Assembly: GCF_024138395.1 (NCBI RefSeq)
Contig: NZ_JAMYDU010000002.1
Location: 124,001 to 188,000, forward strand
DNA from: Pseudomonas mandelii
Lineage (GTDB): Bacteria > Pseudomonadota > Gammaproteobacteria > Pseudomonadales > Pseudomonadaceae
Direction of reading: 5' to 3'
DNA length: 64,000 nucleotides
Made by a program: the position numbers and the translations under genes
In this document: positions 25,871-34,243 of the stretch, piece by piece
How positions within the stretch are numbered: position 1 is the stretch's first letter
Layout of the letters: the number at the start of each line of letters is the position of its first letter
The notes under the pieces: generated by a model
The model's database searches: none
What the model was told of the DNA's origin: nothing
The model's input: the letters and a program-made list of their open reading frames with translations, nothing else

Positions 25871-26248
25871 CTAGCAACCGGTCATTCGGCTACACGTGAA
25901 CTTGCCGCTGCTGCCGCCGGAACTTGAAAACCGATTGATGGTGGTCCAGCCAACCCGGCGGTTGTAGCCGACCCAGGCTTCGCCATCGGATGCGACGCCC
26001 GTGAAGAATGTCAGTTGCCCATAGCGGCTGTTGGTTTGCGCCCATTGGCGTTTGCCGGCCACTTCGAAGCCGCGCAAATAGATCGTGCTACCCACGGTGT
26101 TAACGCTGTAGGCATTGCCGTCGGCATCCACGCAGGCCAGCAGATTGGCGCTACGGGTGCATTTGGCCAGGCTCGGGACTTGTCCCCAGGCCTCGATCGC
26201 GATCAGCAGCGAAAGGCTCAACAGCGAGAATTTCAGGGCGTTTCCCAT
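25871..26248 (-). CDS. Small secreted protein of the zinc locus, unknown function
   Basis: 125 residues from ATG 26248, which has GAGAAA upstream and begins the signal peptide directly; a TTG at 26260 is in frame. A signal peptide (FSLLSLSLLIAIEAWG) precedes a short mature domain with four cysteines (AKCTRS, LLACVD, FTCSRM and the terminal TGC) and Gly/aromatic-rich strands such as YGQLTFFTGVASDGEAWVGY. The four cysteines suggest two disulfides in the periplasm. The start is 79 bp from the Zur box at 26328 on the side opposite dksA2, so it is probably zinc-repressed too. I do not recognise the family. Confidence 0.65.
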   Translation of the reverse strand: MGNALKFSLLSLSLLIAIEAWGQVPSLAKCTRSANLLACVDADGNAYSVNTVGSTIYLRGFEVAGKRQWAQTNSRYGQLTFFTGVASDGEAWVGYNRRVGWTTINRFSSSGGSSGKFTCSRMTGC

Positions 26249-26327
26249 AGCATTTCTCAACGGGTGGACGGGTTAAAGCATCGTGCCCTTTATCGTGGCG
26301 AGCAAGAGGGGTGTGGCTTATTTGTGC

Positions 26328-26342
26328 TGTTATACTATAACA
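26328..26342. promoter_or_regulatory. Zur box between the small secreted protein gene and dksA2
   Basis: TGTTATACTATAACA is a perfect palindrome, matching GTTATANTATAAC at every defined base. It lies 32 bp before dksA2 and between divergent genes, so one box may control both. Confidence 0.9.
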
Positions 26343-26374
26343 TAAAAATACACCCGATCTTGTGATCCACCGCC

Positions 26375-26779
26375 ATGACTGAACAAGAACTCCTCGCTCA
26401 ACCCACCGCCGATTACATGAATGACACCCAGCAAGGCTTCTTTCGCGACCTGTTGCGGGCTCAGCGCAGCGAGCTGCAGGAGCGCATTGCCGGCGAATTC
26501 GACGCGTTACGCGAGCAGGAACCCCACAGCGATCCCGCCGACATCGGCAGCGCCGAAGAACAGCGCCAATGGCAACTGCGCCTGCTGGAGCGGGAAAAGA
26601 AGCTCCTGGACAAGATCGATGAAGCCCTCGAACACCTGGCTCGCGGCGAGTACGGCTGGTGTCGCGAAACCGGTGAGCCGATCGGCCTCAAACGCCTGCT
26701 GCTGCGGCCCACCGCCACTCTGTGCGTTGAAGCCAAAGAACGTGAAGAGCTGCGCGAACGCCATCAACGGGCGATTTGA
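26375..26779 (+). CDS. dksA2: DksA2, zinc-independent DksA paralogue
   Basis: 134 residues: N-terminal helix, coiled-coil with the acidic tip ([11 protein letters not shown], ~53-63), and a C-terminal degenerate zinc-finger. Of the four Cys of DksA only Cys96 and Cys117 remain; the partners are Thr99 and Ala120. This is the C-T / C-A pattern of Pseudomonas DksA2, which folds without zinc and can replace DksA as the RNA-polymerase cofactor for ppGpp control during zinc limitation. It follows a perfect Zur box and precedes a zigA-type gene by 28 bases, so they are likely co-transcribed. Confidence 0.93.
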   Translation: MTEQELLAQPTADYMNDTQQGFFRDLLRAQRSELQERIAGEFDALREQEPHSDPADIGSAEEQRQWQLRLLEREKKLLDKIDEALEHLARGEYGWCRETGEPIGLKRLLLRPTATLCVEAKEREELRERHQRAI

Positions 26780-26807
26780 CCGGCCACATCCTGATGAGGA
26801 ATACCTG

Positions 26808-28016
26808 ATGCCCAATCGTCTCCCCGTGACCGTCCTGTCGGGCTTTCTCGGCGCCGGAAAAAGTACACTTCTTAATTACGTACTACGTAATCGCGAAAAT
26901 TTGCGAGTGGCAGTAATCGTCAATGACATGAGTGAGATCAACATTGATGGCAGCGAAGTTCAACGCGATGTGAGCTTGAACCGTGCCGAAGAAAAACTCG
27001 TGGAAATGAGTAACGGCTGCATCTGCTGCACCTTGCGAGAAGACTTGCTCGAAGAAGTCAGCAAACTCGCCAAGGACGGTCGTTTCGATTACCTGTTGAT
27101 CGAGTCCACAGGCATTTCCGAGCCTTTGCCCGTGGCGGAAACCTTCACGTTTCGCGATGAAGAAGGGCAGAGTCTGGCCGACATTGCACGGCTCGACACC
27201 ATGGTAACCGTGGTCGACGGCATGAACTTCCTGCTCGACTATCAGGCCGCCGAAAGCCTCGCTTCCCGTGGCGAAACCCTGGGGGAAGAGGACGAACGCT
27301 CGATCACCGACCTGCTGATCGAGCAGATCGAATTCGCCGACGTGATCCTGATCAGCAAGATCGATTTAATCAGCAGTAGCGAGCGCCAGGAATTGATCGC
27401 GATCCTTGAGCGGCTCAATTCCCAAGCCGAAATCATTCCGATGGTCATGGGCGAAGTGCCGCTCAAGAAAATCCTCAACACCGGACGCTTCGACTTCGAA
27501 AAAGCCGCTCAGGCGCCGGGATGGTTACAGGAACTGCGCGGTGAACACGTGCCGGAAACCGAGGAGTACGGTATCGCTTCCACGGCATATCGGGCGCGGC
27601 GACCATTTCATCCGCAACGCTTCTTCAGCTTCATCGACCGTCCGTGGGTGAACGGCAAATTGCTGCGTTCCAAGGGCTTTTTCTGGTTGGCCAGCAAACA
27701 CCAGGACGCTGGTAGCTGGTCCCAGGCTGGCGGTTTGATGCGTCACGGTTTTGCCGGGCGCTGGTGGCGTTTCGTGCCGAAAAACCAGTGGCCGCAAGAT
27801 GAAGAAAGCACCGTCGGGATCATGGAAAACTGGACGGCCGCCACCGGCGATTGCCGCCAGGAACTGGTGTTCATCGGCCAGAACATCGACTTCGCGCAAC
27901 TCACCGCCGAACTCGATAACTGCCTGCTGACGGATGCTGAAATGGCCTTGGGTGTCGAGGGCTGGCAGTTACTGCCCGATCCGTTCGGCCCTTGGCACGA
28001 AGAGGCGGCTGCTTGA
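26808..28016 (+). CDS. zigA: COG0523 GTPase, ZigA-type zinc metallochaperone
   Basis: 402 residues from ATG 26808 (TGAGGA ribosome site). P-loop GFLGAGKST (12-20); the COG0523 metal motif CICC (71-74) in [19 protein letters not shown] as the switch II region; SKIDL as the G4 motif. A CobW C-terminal domain carries [10 protein letters not shown]. This subgroup of G3E GTPases binds zinc and is thought to hand it to essential enzymes when zinc is scarce. It is the second gene behind the Zur box of dksA2 and is coupled by one base to the DUF1826 gene. A second COG0523 protein lies at 29055. Confidence 0.9.
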   Translation: MPNRLPVTVLSGFLGAGKSTLLNYVLRNRENLRVAVIVNDMSEINIDGSEVQRDVSLNRAEEKLVEMSNGCICCTLREDLLEEVSKLAKDGRFDYLLIESTGISEPLPVAETFTFRDEEGQSLADIARLDTMVTVVDGMNFLLDYQAAESLASRGETLGEEDERSITDLLIEQIEFADVILISKIDLISSSERQELIAILERLNSQAEIIPMVMGEVPLKKILNTGRFDFEKAAQAPGWLQELRGEHVPETEEYGIASTAYRARRPFHPQRFFSFIDRPWVNGKLLRSKGFFWLASKHQDAGSWSQAGGLMRHGFAGRWWRFVPKNQWPQDEESTVGIMENWTAATGDCRQELVFIGQNIDFAQLTAELDNCLLTDAEMALGVEGWQLLPDPFGPWHEEAAA

Positions 28017-28666
28017 TGTTGGCGCCCAGTCTGAAGCTGCGCCCGGTCATTCGTCAGGTTCAAGGTGATACGCCAAACGCGCTGACCGGAATTCTGGACG
28101 ACGGCGTGAACCTGGCCGTCTGGCAACGCCAACTCCCGGCGCACATTGCCGATTTCGGTCGTTTGTTGTTGTCCCTGAACGAGCCACTGGCCGAGTCGCT
28201 GTCCCTGGAGATGCCCAATGATGACGCCGAACCCAATCTCCACGGTCTAGCCTCGGGCTTCAGCGACCTGGAAGGCTACGAAGGTTTTATCGCTGACGTT
28301 TCCTGGCTGGTCAGCGCTTTCGCCTGCCTGTTGGGCGCCCGGCGTGTCGGCCTGCGTCTGCGGGTTCTGGACACAGCCATGTGCCCGCGTTTCCACGTCG
28401 ATCATGTGCCGGTGCGGTTGATTACCACCTACGCGGGTATCGGCAGCCAATGGCTGAAAGAAAGGGCGATGGATCGCCGGCAATTAGGCAAACCTGACGC
28501 CGAACCGCAGGACGATTCGCTGATCCAGCAAATCATCAGCGGCGAAGTGGCGTTGCTTAAGGGGGAGAAGTGGCACGGCAACGAAGGCTTCGGCCTGATC
28601 CACCGCTCGCCGCAGCCGGCGCCGGGCGAGCGTCGTTTGATTCTGACCCTGGACTGGCTGAGTTAG
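28016..28666 (+). CDS. DUF1826 protein
   Basis: 216 residues, starting at an ATG that shares one base with the zigA stop (TGATG). It shows the pattern of DUF1826: a helical N-terminal half, then GLRLRVLDTAMCPRFHVDHV with clustered Cys, His and Asp residues, VRLITTYAGIGSQWL, and a late GEVALLKGEKWHGNEGFGLIH near 180-200 that ends with HRSP. The HxDH arrangement looks like a metal site, perhaps a cupin- or oxygenase-like fold. The family is repeatedly found next to zinc-responsive COG0523 genes, so a role in zinc-limited growth is likely, but no activity is known. Confidence 0.8.
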   Translation: MLAPSLKLRPVIRQVQGDTPNALTGILDDGVNLAVWQRQLPAHIADFGRLLLSLNEPLAESLSLEMPNDDAEPNLHGLASGFSDLEGYEGFIADVSWLVSAFACLLGARRVGLRLRVLDTAMCPRFHVDHVPVRLITTYAGIGSQWLKERAMDRRQLGKPDAEPQDDSLIQQIISGEVALLKGEKWHGNEGFGLIHRSPQPAPGERRLILTLDWLS

Positions 28667-28670
28667 CGGC

Positions 28671-29027
28671 TCAAGGTTTGAGCCAGGTTCCCTGGCTCTG
28701 GGCTTCGCAAAATGGCTTCAAATACGCCGCGTCGGTGGCCACGCCGTAATAGTGAATATCCTGCCGGTAAGGCATATTGGCGACTTGAGCGTTGCTGCAC
28801 ACCCCAAACGCGCCGGTGGGGCATTGGTCGACGTACTGCACCTCGACTTTCTGCCCGGGCAGATTCGGCTGGCAGAAACCATCGGCGAACAGTTTTTCCG
28901 GGATGTTGCGGTTTTGCTGGCAGACCTTCACGTCGAGCCGTGCAGCCGTGCTGTGGACCACGCAGGCCTGAGCCAGCGCTTCGCCCGATGTGAGCGCCAG
29001 AAGCAACGACCATCCCATCAACCGCAT
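28671..29027 (-). CDS. Small secreted Cys-rich protein of the zinc locus, unknown function
   Basis: 118 residues with a very good ribosome site (GAGGAGG, 6 bases away). A signal peptide is followed by a mature domain beginning QACVVHS, with seven Cys in all after the signal: ACV, KVCQQ, GFCQPN, DQCPTG, GVCSN, PFCEA. Odd cysteine number and aromatic segments (YRQDIHYYGV) suggest a disulfide-bonded periplasmic protein; six of the Cys are clearly listed and the count should be rechecked by translation. The gene faces opposite to its neighbours, 4 bases after DUF1826 and 27 bases from the second COG0523 gene. No family recognised. Confidence 0.65.
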   Translation of the reverse strand: MRLMGWSLLLALTSGEALAQACVVHSTAARLDVKVCQQNRNIPEKLFADGFCQPNLPGQKVEVQYVDQCPTGAFGVCSNAQVANMPYRQDIHYYGVATDAAYLKPFCEAQSQGTWLKP

Positions 29028-29054
29028 CTTTTACCTCCTCAGAAAACCTCGACC

Positions 29055-30017
29055 ATGTTGCAGAACATTCCCACCCACGTCATTGCCGGCCCGCTGGGTG
29101 CCGGCAAGACCAGCCTGATCAAGCACCTGCTGGCGCAACGGCCCATGGGTGAGCGCTGGGCGGTATTGATCAACGAGTTCGGGCAGATCGGTCTGGATGC
29201 CGCGCTGTTGACCCAAGACGCCGATGGTATCGCACTGGGGGAAGTGGCTGGAGGCTGTTTATGTTGCGTCAATGGTGCACCGTTTCAGATCGGCCTCGGG
29301 CGGTTGCTGCGCAAGGCACGACCGGATCGACTGTTCATCGAACCCTCGGGGCTAGGACATCCGGCGCAATTGCTCAGGCAACTGAGTGAGGCGCCGTGGC
29401 AAGGCGTCCTGGCGGTGCAGCCATGCGTGTTGGTGCTGGATGCCCAGGCGCTCGCGGCCGGAAAACCGTTGCCTGAAGCGCAACAGCAAGCTTTGAACAG
29501 TGCCGGGTTGCTGTTGCTGAACAAGTCGGAAGGCCTCGACGACAGTGATCGCCAGCGAATCGCCGCACAGTTGCCGACGCGTCCCTTGTTCTGGACGCAG
29601 CAAGCGGTCTTGCCGTTGAGTGAGTTGCCGGGGCTCGGGGCTCAGGCTGTCGGGGGTGTGGATAACTTTGTCATACCCAAGGGATTGGCGCAGATGTCGG
29701 CTATCTGGACCGACCCGACGCTGCCGATTTGCTTGAGTCAGGCGCAGGAGGGCGGCTGGAGTGTTGGGTGGCGGTGGCATCCGAGTCAGATATTCGATGC
29801 CGTACTGATCGGGGAGTGGCTTGAACGCCTTGAATGGCGGCGGGCGAAGTTGGTTATCCACAGCGTCGAGGGGTGGGTGTCGGCCAATGCGCTGGATAAC
29901 TCGTTATTGGATTGGCAGTCCAGTGAATGGCGTCGGGATTCGCGTATTGAGTTGATTTTCAGTGAGTCGCAGGCTGTCCCGGAACTGCAGGAAGGTTTGG
30001 CGGGGTGCCGCACTTAG
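29055..30017 (+). CDS. Second COG0523 GTPase (CobW/P47K family)
   Basis: 320 residues from ATG 29055. P-loop GPLGAGKTS (12-20), metal motif CLCC (68-71) in AGGCLCCVNGAPF, EPSGLGHP as switch II and LNKSEGL as the G4 motif. The C-terminal CobW domain is shorter than in ZigA. It therefore belongs to another COG0523 subgroup, plausibly a second zinc chaperone. No ribosome site or promoter is evident in the 27 bases separating it from the divergent small gene, so transcription either starts inside that gene or reads through from dksA2-zigA-DUF1826. Two DnaA-box-like 9-mers lie in the gene (29657, 29854). Confidence 0.82.
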   Translation: MLQNIPTHVIAGPLGAGKTSLIKHLLAQRPMGERWAVLINEFGQIGLDAALLTQDADGIALGEVAGGCLCCVNGAPFQIGLGRLLRKARPDRLFIEPSGLGHPAQLLRQLSEAPWQGVLAVQPCVLVLDAQALAAGKPLPEAQQQALNSAGLLLLNKSEGLDDSDRQRIAAQLPTRPLFWTQQAVLPLSELPGLGAQAVGGVDNFVIPKGLAQMSAIWTDPTLPICLSQAQEGGWSVGWRWHPSQIFDAVLIGEWLERLEWRRAKLVIHSVEGWVSANALDNSLLDWQSSEWRRDSRIELIFSESQAVPELQEGLAGCRT

Positions 30018-30055
30018 GCACATTAGCGAGTTTTTGTGCAGTTTTTGAAGACCTC

Positions 30056-30119
30056 ATCGCGGGCAAGCCCGCTCCCACAGGTACAGTGTGAACCTTGTGG
30101 GAGCGGGCTTGCCCGCGAT
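30056..30119. repeat. REP-type inverted pair (GCGGGCTTGCCCGCGA variant)
   Basis: Two inverted copies of a CGCGGGCAAGCCCGCTCCCAC element lie between the convergent COG0523 and DUF3301 genes. The core differs by one base from the more frequent GCGAGGCTTGCCCGCG copies in the window. Confidence 0.85.
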
Positions 30120-30144
30120 TGGTTTTAATAGACTTACATCCGAC

Positions 30145-30561
30145 TCAAGGCCGCCACTTCGTGTGTTCTTGCCGCCACTGACTCAATTCAATCACCTCAG
30201 CTCTGGGCTTTGCGATATCAACCACTGGCGGTGTGTCGTCGAACGGCATCGGGTAAGGCGCGAGTTCGATCTGTGCGCTATGGGCGCCGAACTGGGTGAT
30301 GGTGCCGGTGTGTCGGGTTTCGCCGGTCACGGTGAATTCGAAGTTATACACACGGGCCAGGCGCCGACGGCCATTGGCGTCTTTAATGAAAGCGATCTTC
30401 TTCAAGGCTACGTTGCCGTCCAGCAGCTCGATTCGCAGCTTGGCGCAATGCTGCATGACCCGCTCCAGCGCGCGTTCGCGCAAGCCGTGGTTGTGCCACA
30501 ACCACGCGCCACCAGTGGCGAGCAGCATCAGCACGAGGATATTTCCGAGGGTTAGCATCAA
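30145..30561 (-). CDS. DUF3301 membrane-anchored protein
   Basis: 138 residues: one N-terminal hydrophobic helix (LGNILVLMLLATGGAWLW, ~3-20), then a basic segment (RERALERVMQHC) and a beta-rich cytoplasmic or periplasmic domain (ELLDGNVALKKIAFIKDANGRRRLARVYNFEFTV broken into strands). This matches the DUF3301 family, found in most Pseudomonas, of unknown function. Two adjacent Met codons make the start uncertain by one residue. The gene is transcribed alone and diverges from pdxY by 117 bp. Confidence 0.75.
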   Translation of the reverse strand: MMLTLGNILVLMLLATGGAWLWHNHGLRERALERVMQHCAKLRIELLDGNVALKKIAFIKDANGRRRLARVYNFEFTVTGETRHTGTITQFGAHSAQIELAPYPMPFDDTPPVVDIAKPRAEVIELSQWRQEHTKWRP

Positions 30562-30678
30562 CAGGGTGCTCCAACAAGATAGTGCCAGCTTAACTGCGTC
30601 GCCGGTCTGTCGTACAGGCTGCGTTTAGTCGCATACTGCGCGGCTTGAATTTCAATCGTTTGACGGAAAACTCACCGC

Positions 30679-31551
30679 ATGAAACGTACGCCCCATGTGC
30701 TCGCCATCCAGTCCCACGTGGTGTTCGGCCACGCTGGCAACAGCGCCGCGGTTTTCCCGATGCAGCGGGTCGGGGTGAACGTGTGGCCGCTCAATACCGT
30801 GCAGTTCTCCAACCACACGCAATATGGCCAGTGGGCCGGAGAAGTGCTGGCCCCGCATCAGATTCCGGAACTGGTGGAAGGTATCGCAGCGATCGGCGAG
30901 CTCGGCAATTGCGACGCTGTGTTGTCTGGCTACCTCGGTAGCGCGGCCCAGGGCCGGGCGATCCTCGCGGGCGTGGAACGAATCAAATCGATCAATCCCA
31001 AAGCGCTATACCTCTGCGACCCGGTGATGGGCCATCCGGAGAAGGGCTGCACCGTTCCAGCCGAGGTCAGCGATTTTCTGCTGGAAGAGGCGGCTGCGGT
31101 GGCCGACTTCATGTGCCCGAACCAGTTGGAACTGAACAGCTTCTCGGGGCACAAGGCGCAGTCACTGTTCGATTGTCTGGCCATGGCGCGGGCGCTGCTG
31201 GCGCGTGGTCCAAAGGCAGTGGTGGTCAAGCATCTCGACTATCCCGGAAAACCGGCGGAGGGCTTCGAGATGTTGCTGGTGACCGCTGAAGGCAGCTGGC
31301 ACCTGCGTCGGCCGCTGCTGGCGTTTCCGCGTCGGCCGGTGGGCGTTGGCGATCTGACCGCCGGGCTGTTCCTGGCGCGTGTGCTGCAGGGTGACAATCT
31401 GGTGAGCGCCTTCGAATTCACCGCGGCGGCGGTGCATGAAGTGCTGCTGGAAACCCAGGCTTGCGCCAGCTATGAGCTGGAACTGGTGCGGGCGCAGGAC
31501 CGGATCGCTCATCCTCGGGTGCGGTTCGAAGCGACAGCGATCAGCCTTTAA
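30679..31551 (+). CDS. pdxY: Pyridoxal kinase PdxY
   Basis: 290 residues, matching PdxY length. N-terminal [19 protein letters not shown] binds the pyridoxal ring, YLGSAAQG and [11 protein letters not shown] follow, and the anion-hole motif is [16 protein letters not shown] (Asp as catalytic base). The enzyme phosphorylates pyridoxal with ATP in the vitamin B6 salvage pathway. It stands alone between the DUF3301 gene and a REP pair. Confidence 0.93.
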   Translation: MKRTPHVLAIQSHVVFGHAGNSAAVFPMQRVGVNVWPLNTVQFSNHTQYGQWAGEVLAPHQIPELVEGIAAIGELGNCDAVLSGYLGSAAQGRAILAGVERIKSINPKALYLCDPVMGHPEKGCTVPAEVSDFLLEEAAAVADFMCPNQLELNSFSGHKAQSLFDCLAMARALLARGPKAVVVKHLDYPGKPAEGFEMLLVTAEGSWHLRRPLLAFPRRPVGVGDLTAGLFLARVLQGDNLVSAFEFTAAAVHEVLLETQACASYELELVRAQDRIAHPRVRFEATAISL

Positions 31552-31554
31552 AAG

Positions 31555-31624
31555 CTTCGCGGGCAAGCCTCGCTCCTACACAGGGATGGCGCATTACCCG
31601 TAGGAGCGAGGCTTGCCCGCGAAA
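31555..31624. repeat. REP-type inverted pair
   Basis: Two inverted copies of the GCGAGGCTTGCCCGCGAA core with a short spacer lie between convergent pdxY and the thioesterase gene. Confidence 0.85.
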
Positions 31625-31645
31625 GCGATCTAAAGACCGAACACG

Positions 31646-32128
31646 TCAGGCATCGCCCTTGATGTCCTGATAACGCTTTTCCAGTTCCTGACGAATCTGC
31701 CGACGCTGCTGGGCCTGCATGTACCGACGCTTGTCTTCACTGTTCTGCGGTTGCAGCGGCGGGACTGCGGCCGGTTTGCGCTGGTCATCCACCGCGACCA
31801 TGGTGAAGAAGCAGCTGTTGGTGTGACGCACCGAGCGCTCGCGGATGTTCTCGGTCACGACCTTGATGCCCACCTCCATCGAGGTGTTGCCGGTGTAGTT
31901 GACCGAGGCCAGAAAGGTCACCAGTTCACCGACGTGAATCGGTTCGCGGAAAATCACCTGATCAACCGACAGGGTCACCACATAGCGGCCGGCATACCGG
32001 CTGGCGCAGGCGTAGGCCACTTCATCGAGGTATTTGAGCAGGGTGCCACCGTGGACATTGCCAGAGAAGTTGGCCATGTCGGGGGTCATCAATACCGTCA
32101 TCGACAGCTGGGCGTTTCCGGGTTCCAT
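31646..32128 (-). CDS. Acyl-CoA thioesterase, hot-dog fold (YciA/BACH type)
   Basis: 160 residues. It shows the hot-dog signature FSGNVHGGTLLKYLDEVAY (residues ~20-38), with the conserved Asn/His and Asp used for catalysis, and the later strands VTFLASVNYTGNTSMEVG. It hydrolyses acyl-CoA thioesters in the cytoplasm; chain preference is unknown. The C-terminus is charged and helical (YMQAQQRRQIRQELEKRY), longer than in E. coli YciA. It diverges from the antiporter gene. Confidence 0.88.
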   Translation of the reverse strand: MEPGNAQLSMTVLMTPDMANFSGNVHGGTLLKYLDEVAYACASRYAGRYVVTLSVDQVIFREPIHVGELVTFLASVNYTGNTSMEVGIKVVTENIRERSVRHTNSCFFTMVAVDDQRKPAAVPPLQPQNSEDKRRYMQAQQRRQIRQELEKRYQDIKGDA

Positions 32129-32326
32129 AACGTACTCACGGGTTCAAGGCAGGATTTCGGGGTGCACCTCTGGTGGGTGCTTGGCTTTTCAAACCAACAG
32201 TTATCGGGACGTCGAGCGGGGGGCCGCCGTCACGCCGGAATCTATCTGTTTCCATATATTGCACCCTCTTCCCGCCGGAAGTCGCGATGTTACCCTTCAA
32301 AAGCCCACCCCAAGGAGCCACACGCC

Positions 32327-34090
32327 ATGCACGCCATCAGTTTCATTCAGGATCTGGCAGTGATCATGTTGATCGCGGGTGTGGTGACCGTGCTCTTTCA
32401 TCGCCTCAAACAACCGGTGGTGCTCGGCTACATCGTCGCCGGCTTCATCATCGGCCCGCATACGCCGCCGTTCAGCCTGATCCACGACGAAGCAACCATC
32501 AAAACCCTCGCCGAGCTCGGGGTGATTTTCCTGATGTTCTGCTTGGGCCTGGAGTTCAGCCTGCGCAAGCTGTTCAAGGTTGGCGCCACGGCGTTTATAG
32601 CGGCCTTCCTGGAAATCGTCCTGATGATCTGGATCGGCTACGAAATCGGCCGTTGGTTCGACTGGAATACCATGGACTCGCTGTTCCTCGGCGCGATCCT
32701 GGCGATCTCCTCGACCACCATCATCGTCAAGGCGCTCAACGACCTGAAGATGAAGAACGAGCGTTTTGCCCAGCTGATCTTCGGTGTGTTGATCGTCGAA
32801 GACATCCTCGGCATCGGCATCATCGCCTTGCTATCGAGCATCGCGGTCAGCGGCACGGTCAGCTCTGGCGAAGTGTTTTCCACGGTCGGCAAGCTTTCAC
32901 TGTTCATGATTGTCGCACTGGTTATTGGCATTCTGCTGGTGCCGCGACTGCTGGCTTACGTGGCCAAATTCGACAGCAACGAGATGCTGCTGATCACCGT
33001 GCTGGGTCTGTGTTTCGGTTTCTGCCTGCTGGTGGTCAAACTTGAATACAGCATGGTCCTCGGCGCGTTCCTGATTGGCGCGATCATGGCTGAATCGCGG
33101 CAACTGCTGAAGATCGAGCAGTTGATCGAGCCGGTTCGCGACCTGTTCAGTGCCATTTTCTTTGTCGCCATCGGCCTGATGCTCGACCCGATGATCCTGC
33201 TGCAATATGCCTGGCCGATCGCGGTGATCACCGTGGCTGTGGTGCTGGGCAAGATGTTGTCCTGTGGCCTTGGTGCCTTTATCGCCGGCAATGACGGACG
33301 CACCTCACTGCGCGTGGGGATGGGGCTTTCACAGATTGGCGAATTTTCTTTCATCATCGCCGCGCTGGGCATGACGCTGCAGGTCACCAGCAACTTTCTC
33401 TACCCGGTGGCGGTGGCCGTCTCGGTGATCACCACGCTGTTGACGCCGTATCTGATTCGCGCGGCCGATCCGCTGTCGATCAAGCTTGCTGCGGTGATGC
33501 CGCAGCGTCTGGGCCGTGTGCTGGGGATGTATGGCGAATGGCTGCGCAGCATCCAGCCTCAGGGCGAGGGTGCACTGTTGGCGTCGATGATTCGGCGGAT
33601 TCTATTGCAGGTAGGGGTGAATCTGGCGTTGGTGATTGCGATCTTTTTCTCAGGCGCGTTCTTTGCCGAGCGCATGTCCGTATACCTGCAAGACTGGATC
33701 AGCGACCCGAGCTGGCAGAAAGCGTTGATATGGGGCGGGGCATTGCTGTTGTCACTGCCGTTCCTGATCGCCGCTTATCGCAAGCTCAAGGCGCTGTCGA
33801 TGTTGCTGGCAGAGATGGGTGTGAAGCCGGAAATGGCCGGCCGCCACACACAGCGAGTGCGTCGGGTGATCGCCGAAGTGATCCCGATCCTCTCGCTGTT
33901 AGTGATTTTCCTGCTGCTGGCAGCCTTGTCGGCCAGCATTCTGCCGACCAACAAGTTGCTGGTGCTGATCGTCATAGTCGCGGCCGCGGTGGCGGCGCTG
34001 CTCTGGCGCTGGTTCATCCGTGTGCATACGCGGATGCAGGTGGCCTTGCTGGAAACGCTGGACAATCACAACGATGCTTCTGGCCACTGA
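32327..34090 (+). CDS. CPA2-family cation:proton antiporter (KefB-like) without RCK domain
   Basis: 587 residues from ATG 32327 (CAAGGAG upstream). The first ~385 residues are a Na+/H+ exchanger-type domain with LGVIFLMFCLGLEFSLRKL, SSTTIIVKALND, VEDILGIGIIALL and GLSQIGEFSFIIAALG, all CPA2 hallmarks. The usual C-terminal TrkA-N/RCK nucleotide-binding domain of KefB/KefC is absent. Instead there are further membrane helices (about 430-455, 475-490, 520-560) and a short His-containing tail. It probably exchanges K+ or Na+ for H+. Regulation should differ from KefB because no glutathione/NAD-binding domain is present. Confidence 0.85.
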   Translation: MHAISFIQDLAVIMLIAGVVTVLFHRLKQPVVLGYIVAGFIIGPHTPPFSLIHDEATIKTLAELGVIFLMFCLGLEFSLRKLFKVGATAFIAAFLEIVLMIWIGYEIGRWFDWNTMDSLFLGAILAISSTTIIVKALNDLKMKNERFAQLIFGVLIVEDILGIGIIALLSSIAVSGTVSSGEVFSTVGKLSLFMIVALVIGILLVPRLLAYVAKFDSNEMLLITVLGLCFGFCLLVVKLEYSMVLGAFLIGAIMAESRQLLKIEQLIEPVRDLFSAIFFVAIGLMLDPMILLQYAWPIAVITVAVVLGKMLSCGLGAFIAGNDGRTSLRVGMGLSQIGEFSFIIAALGMTLQVTSNFLYPVAVAVSVITTLLTPYLIRAADPLSIKLAAVMPQRLGRVLGMYGEWLRSIQPQGEGALLASMIRRILLQVGVNLALVIAIFFSGAFFAERMSVYLQDWISDPSWQKALIWGGALLLSLPFLIAAYRKLKALSMLLAEMGVKPEMAGRHTQRVRRVIAEVIPILSLLVIFLLLAALSASILPTNKLLVLIVIVAAAVAALLWRWFIRVHTRMQVALLETLDNHNDASGH

Positions 34091-34099
34091 CGTTGCACC

Positions 34100-34230
34100 T
34101 GTAGCAGCTACCGAAGGCTGCGTTCGGCTGCGAAGCAGTCGCAAATCGGGCAGTGAGATTTCCAGGTAAACCGAGTTTTCAGGGTTTACGACTGCTGCGC
34201 AGCCGGACGCAGGCTACGCTAGCTGCTACA
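34100..34230. repeat. Long imperfect inverted repeat, GTAGCAGCT family, copy 1
   Basis: The ends GTAGCAGCTACCGAAGGCTG and its inverted partner face each other over ~130 bp (34100 to 34230). The same architecture occurs at 41276-41405. This is a second intergenic repeat family distinct from the REP core. Confidence 0.75.
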
Positions 34231-34243
34231 ACGTCGCGCTTGC

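Noticed and set aside
25797..25922. Possible coding remnant (EEPTDEQLHRLAAGTEKGA) between folE2 and the small secreted gene
   Set aside because: No ATG in good position, no ribosome site and no family. It may be a gene relic, but cannot be supported.
31751..32326. Apparent N-terminal extension of the antiporter
   Set aside because: It is antisense to the thioesterase gene. The ATG at 32327 has a ribosome site and begins the first helix.
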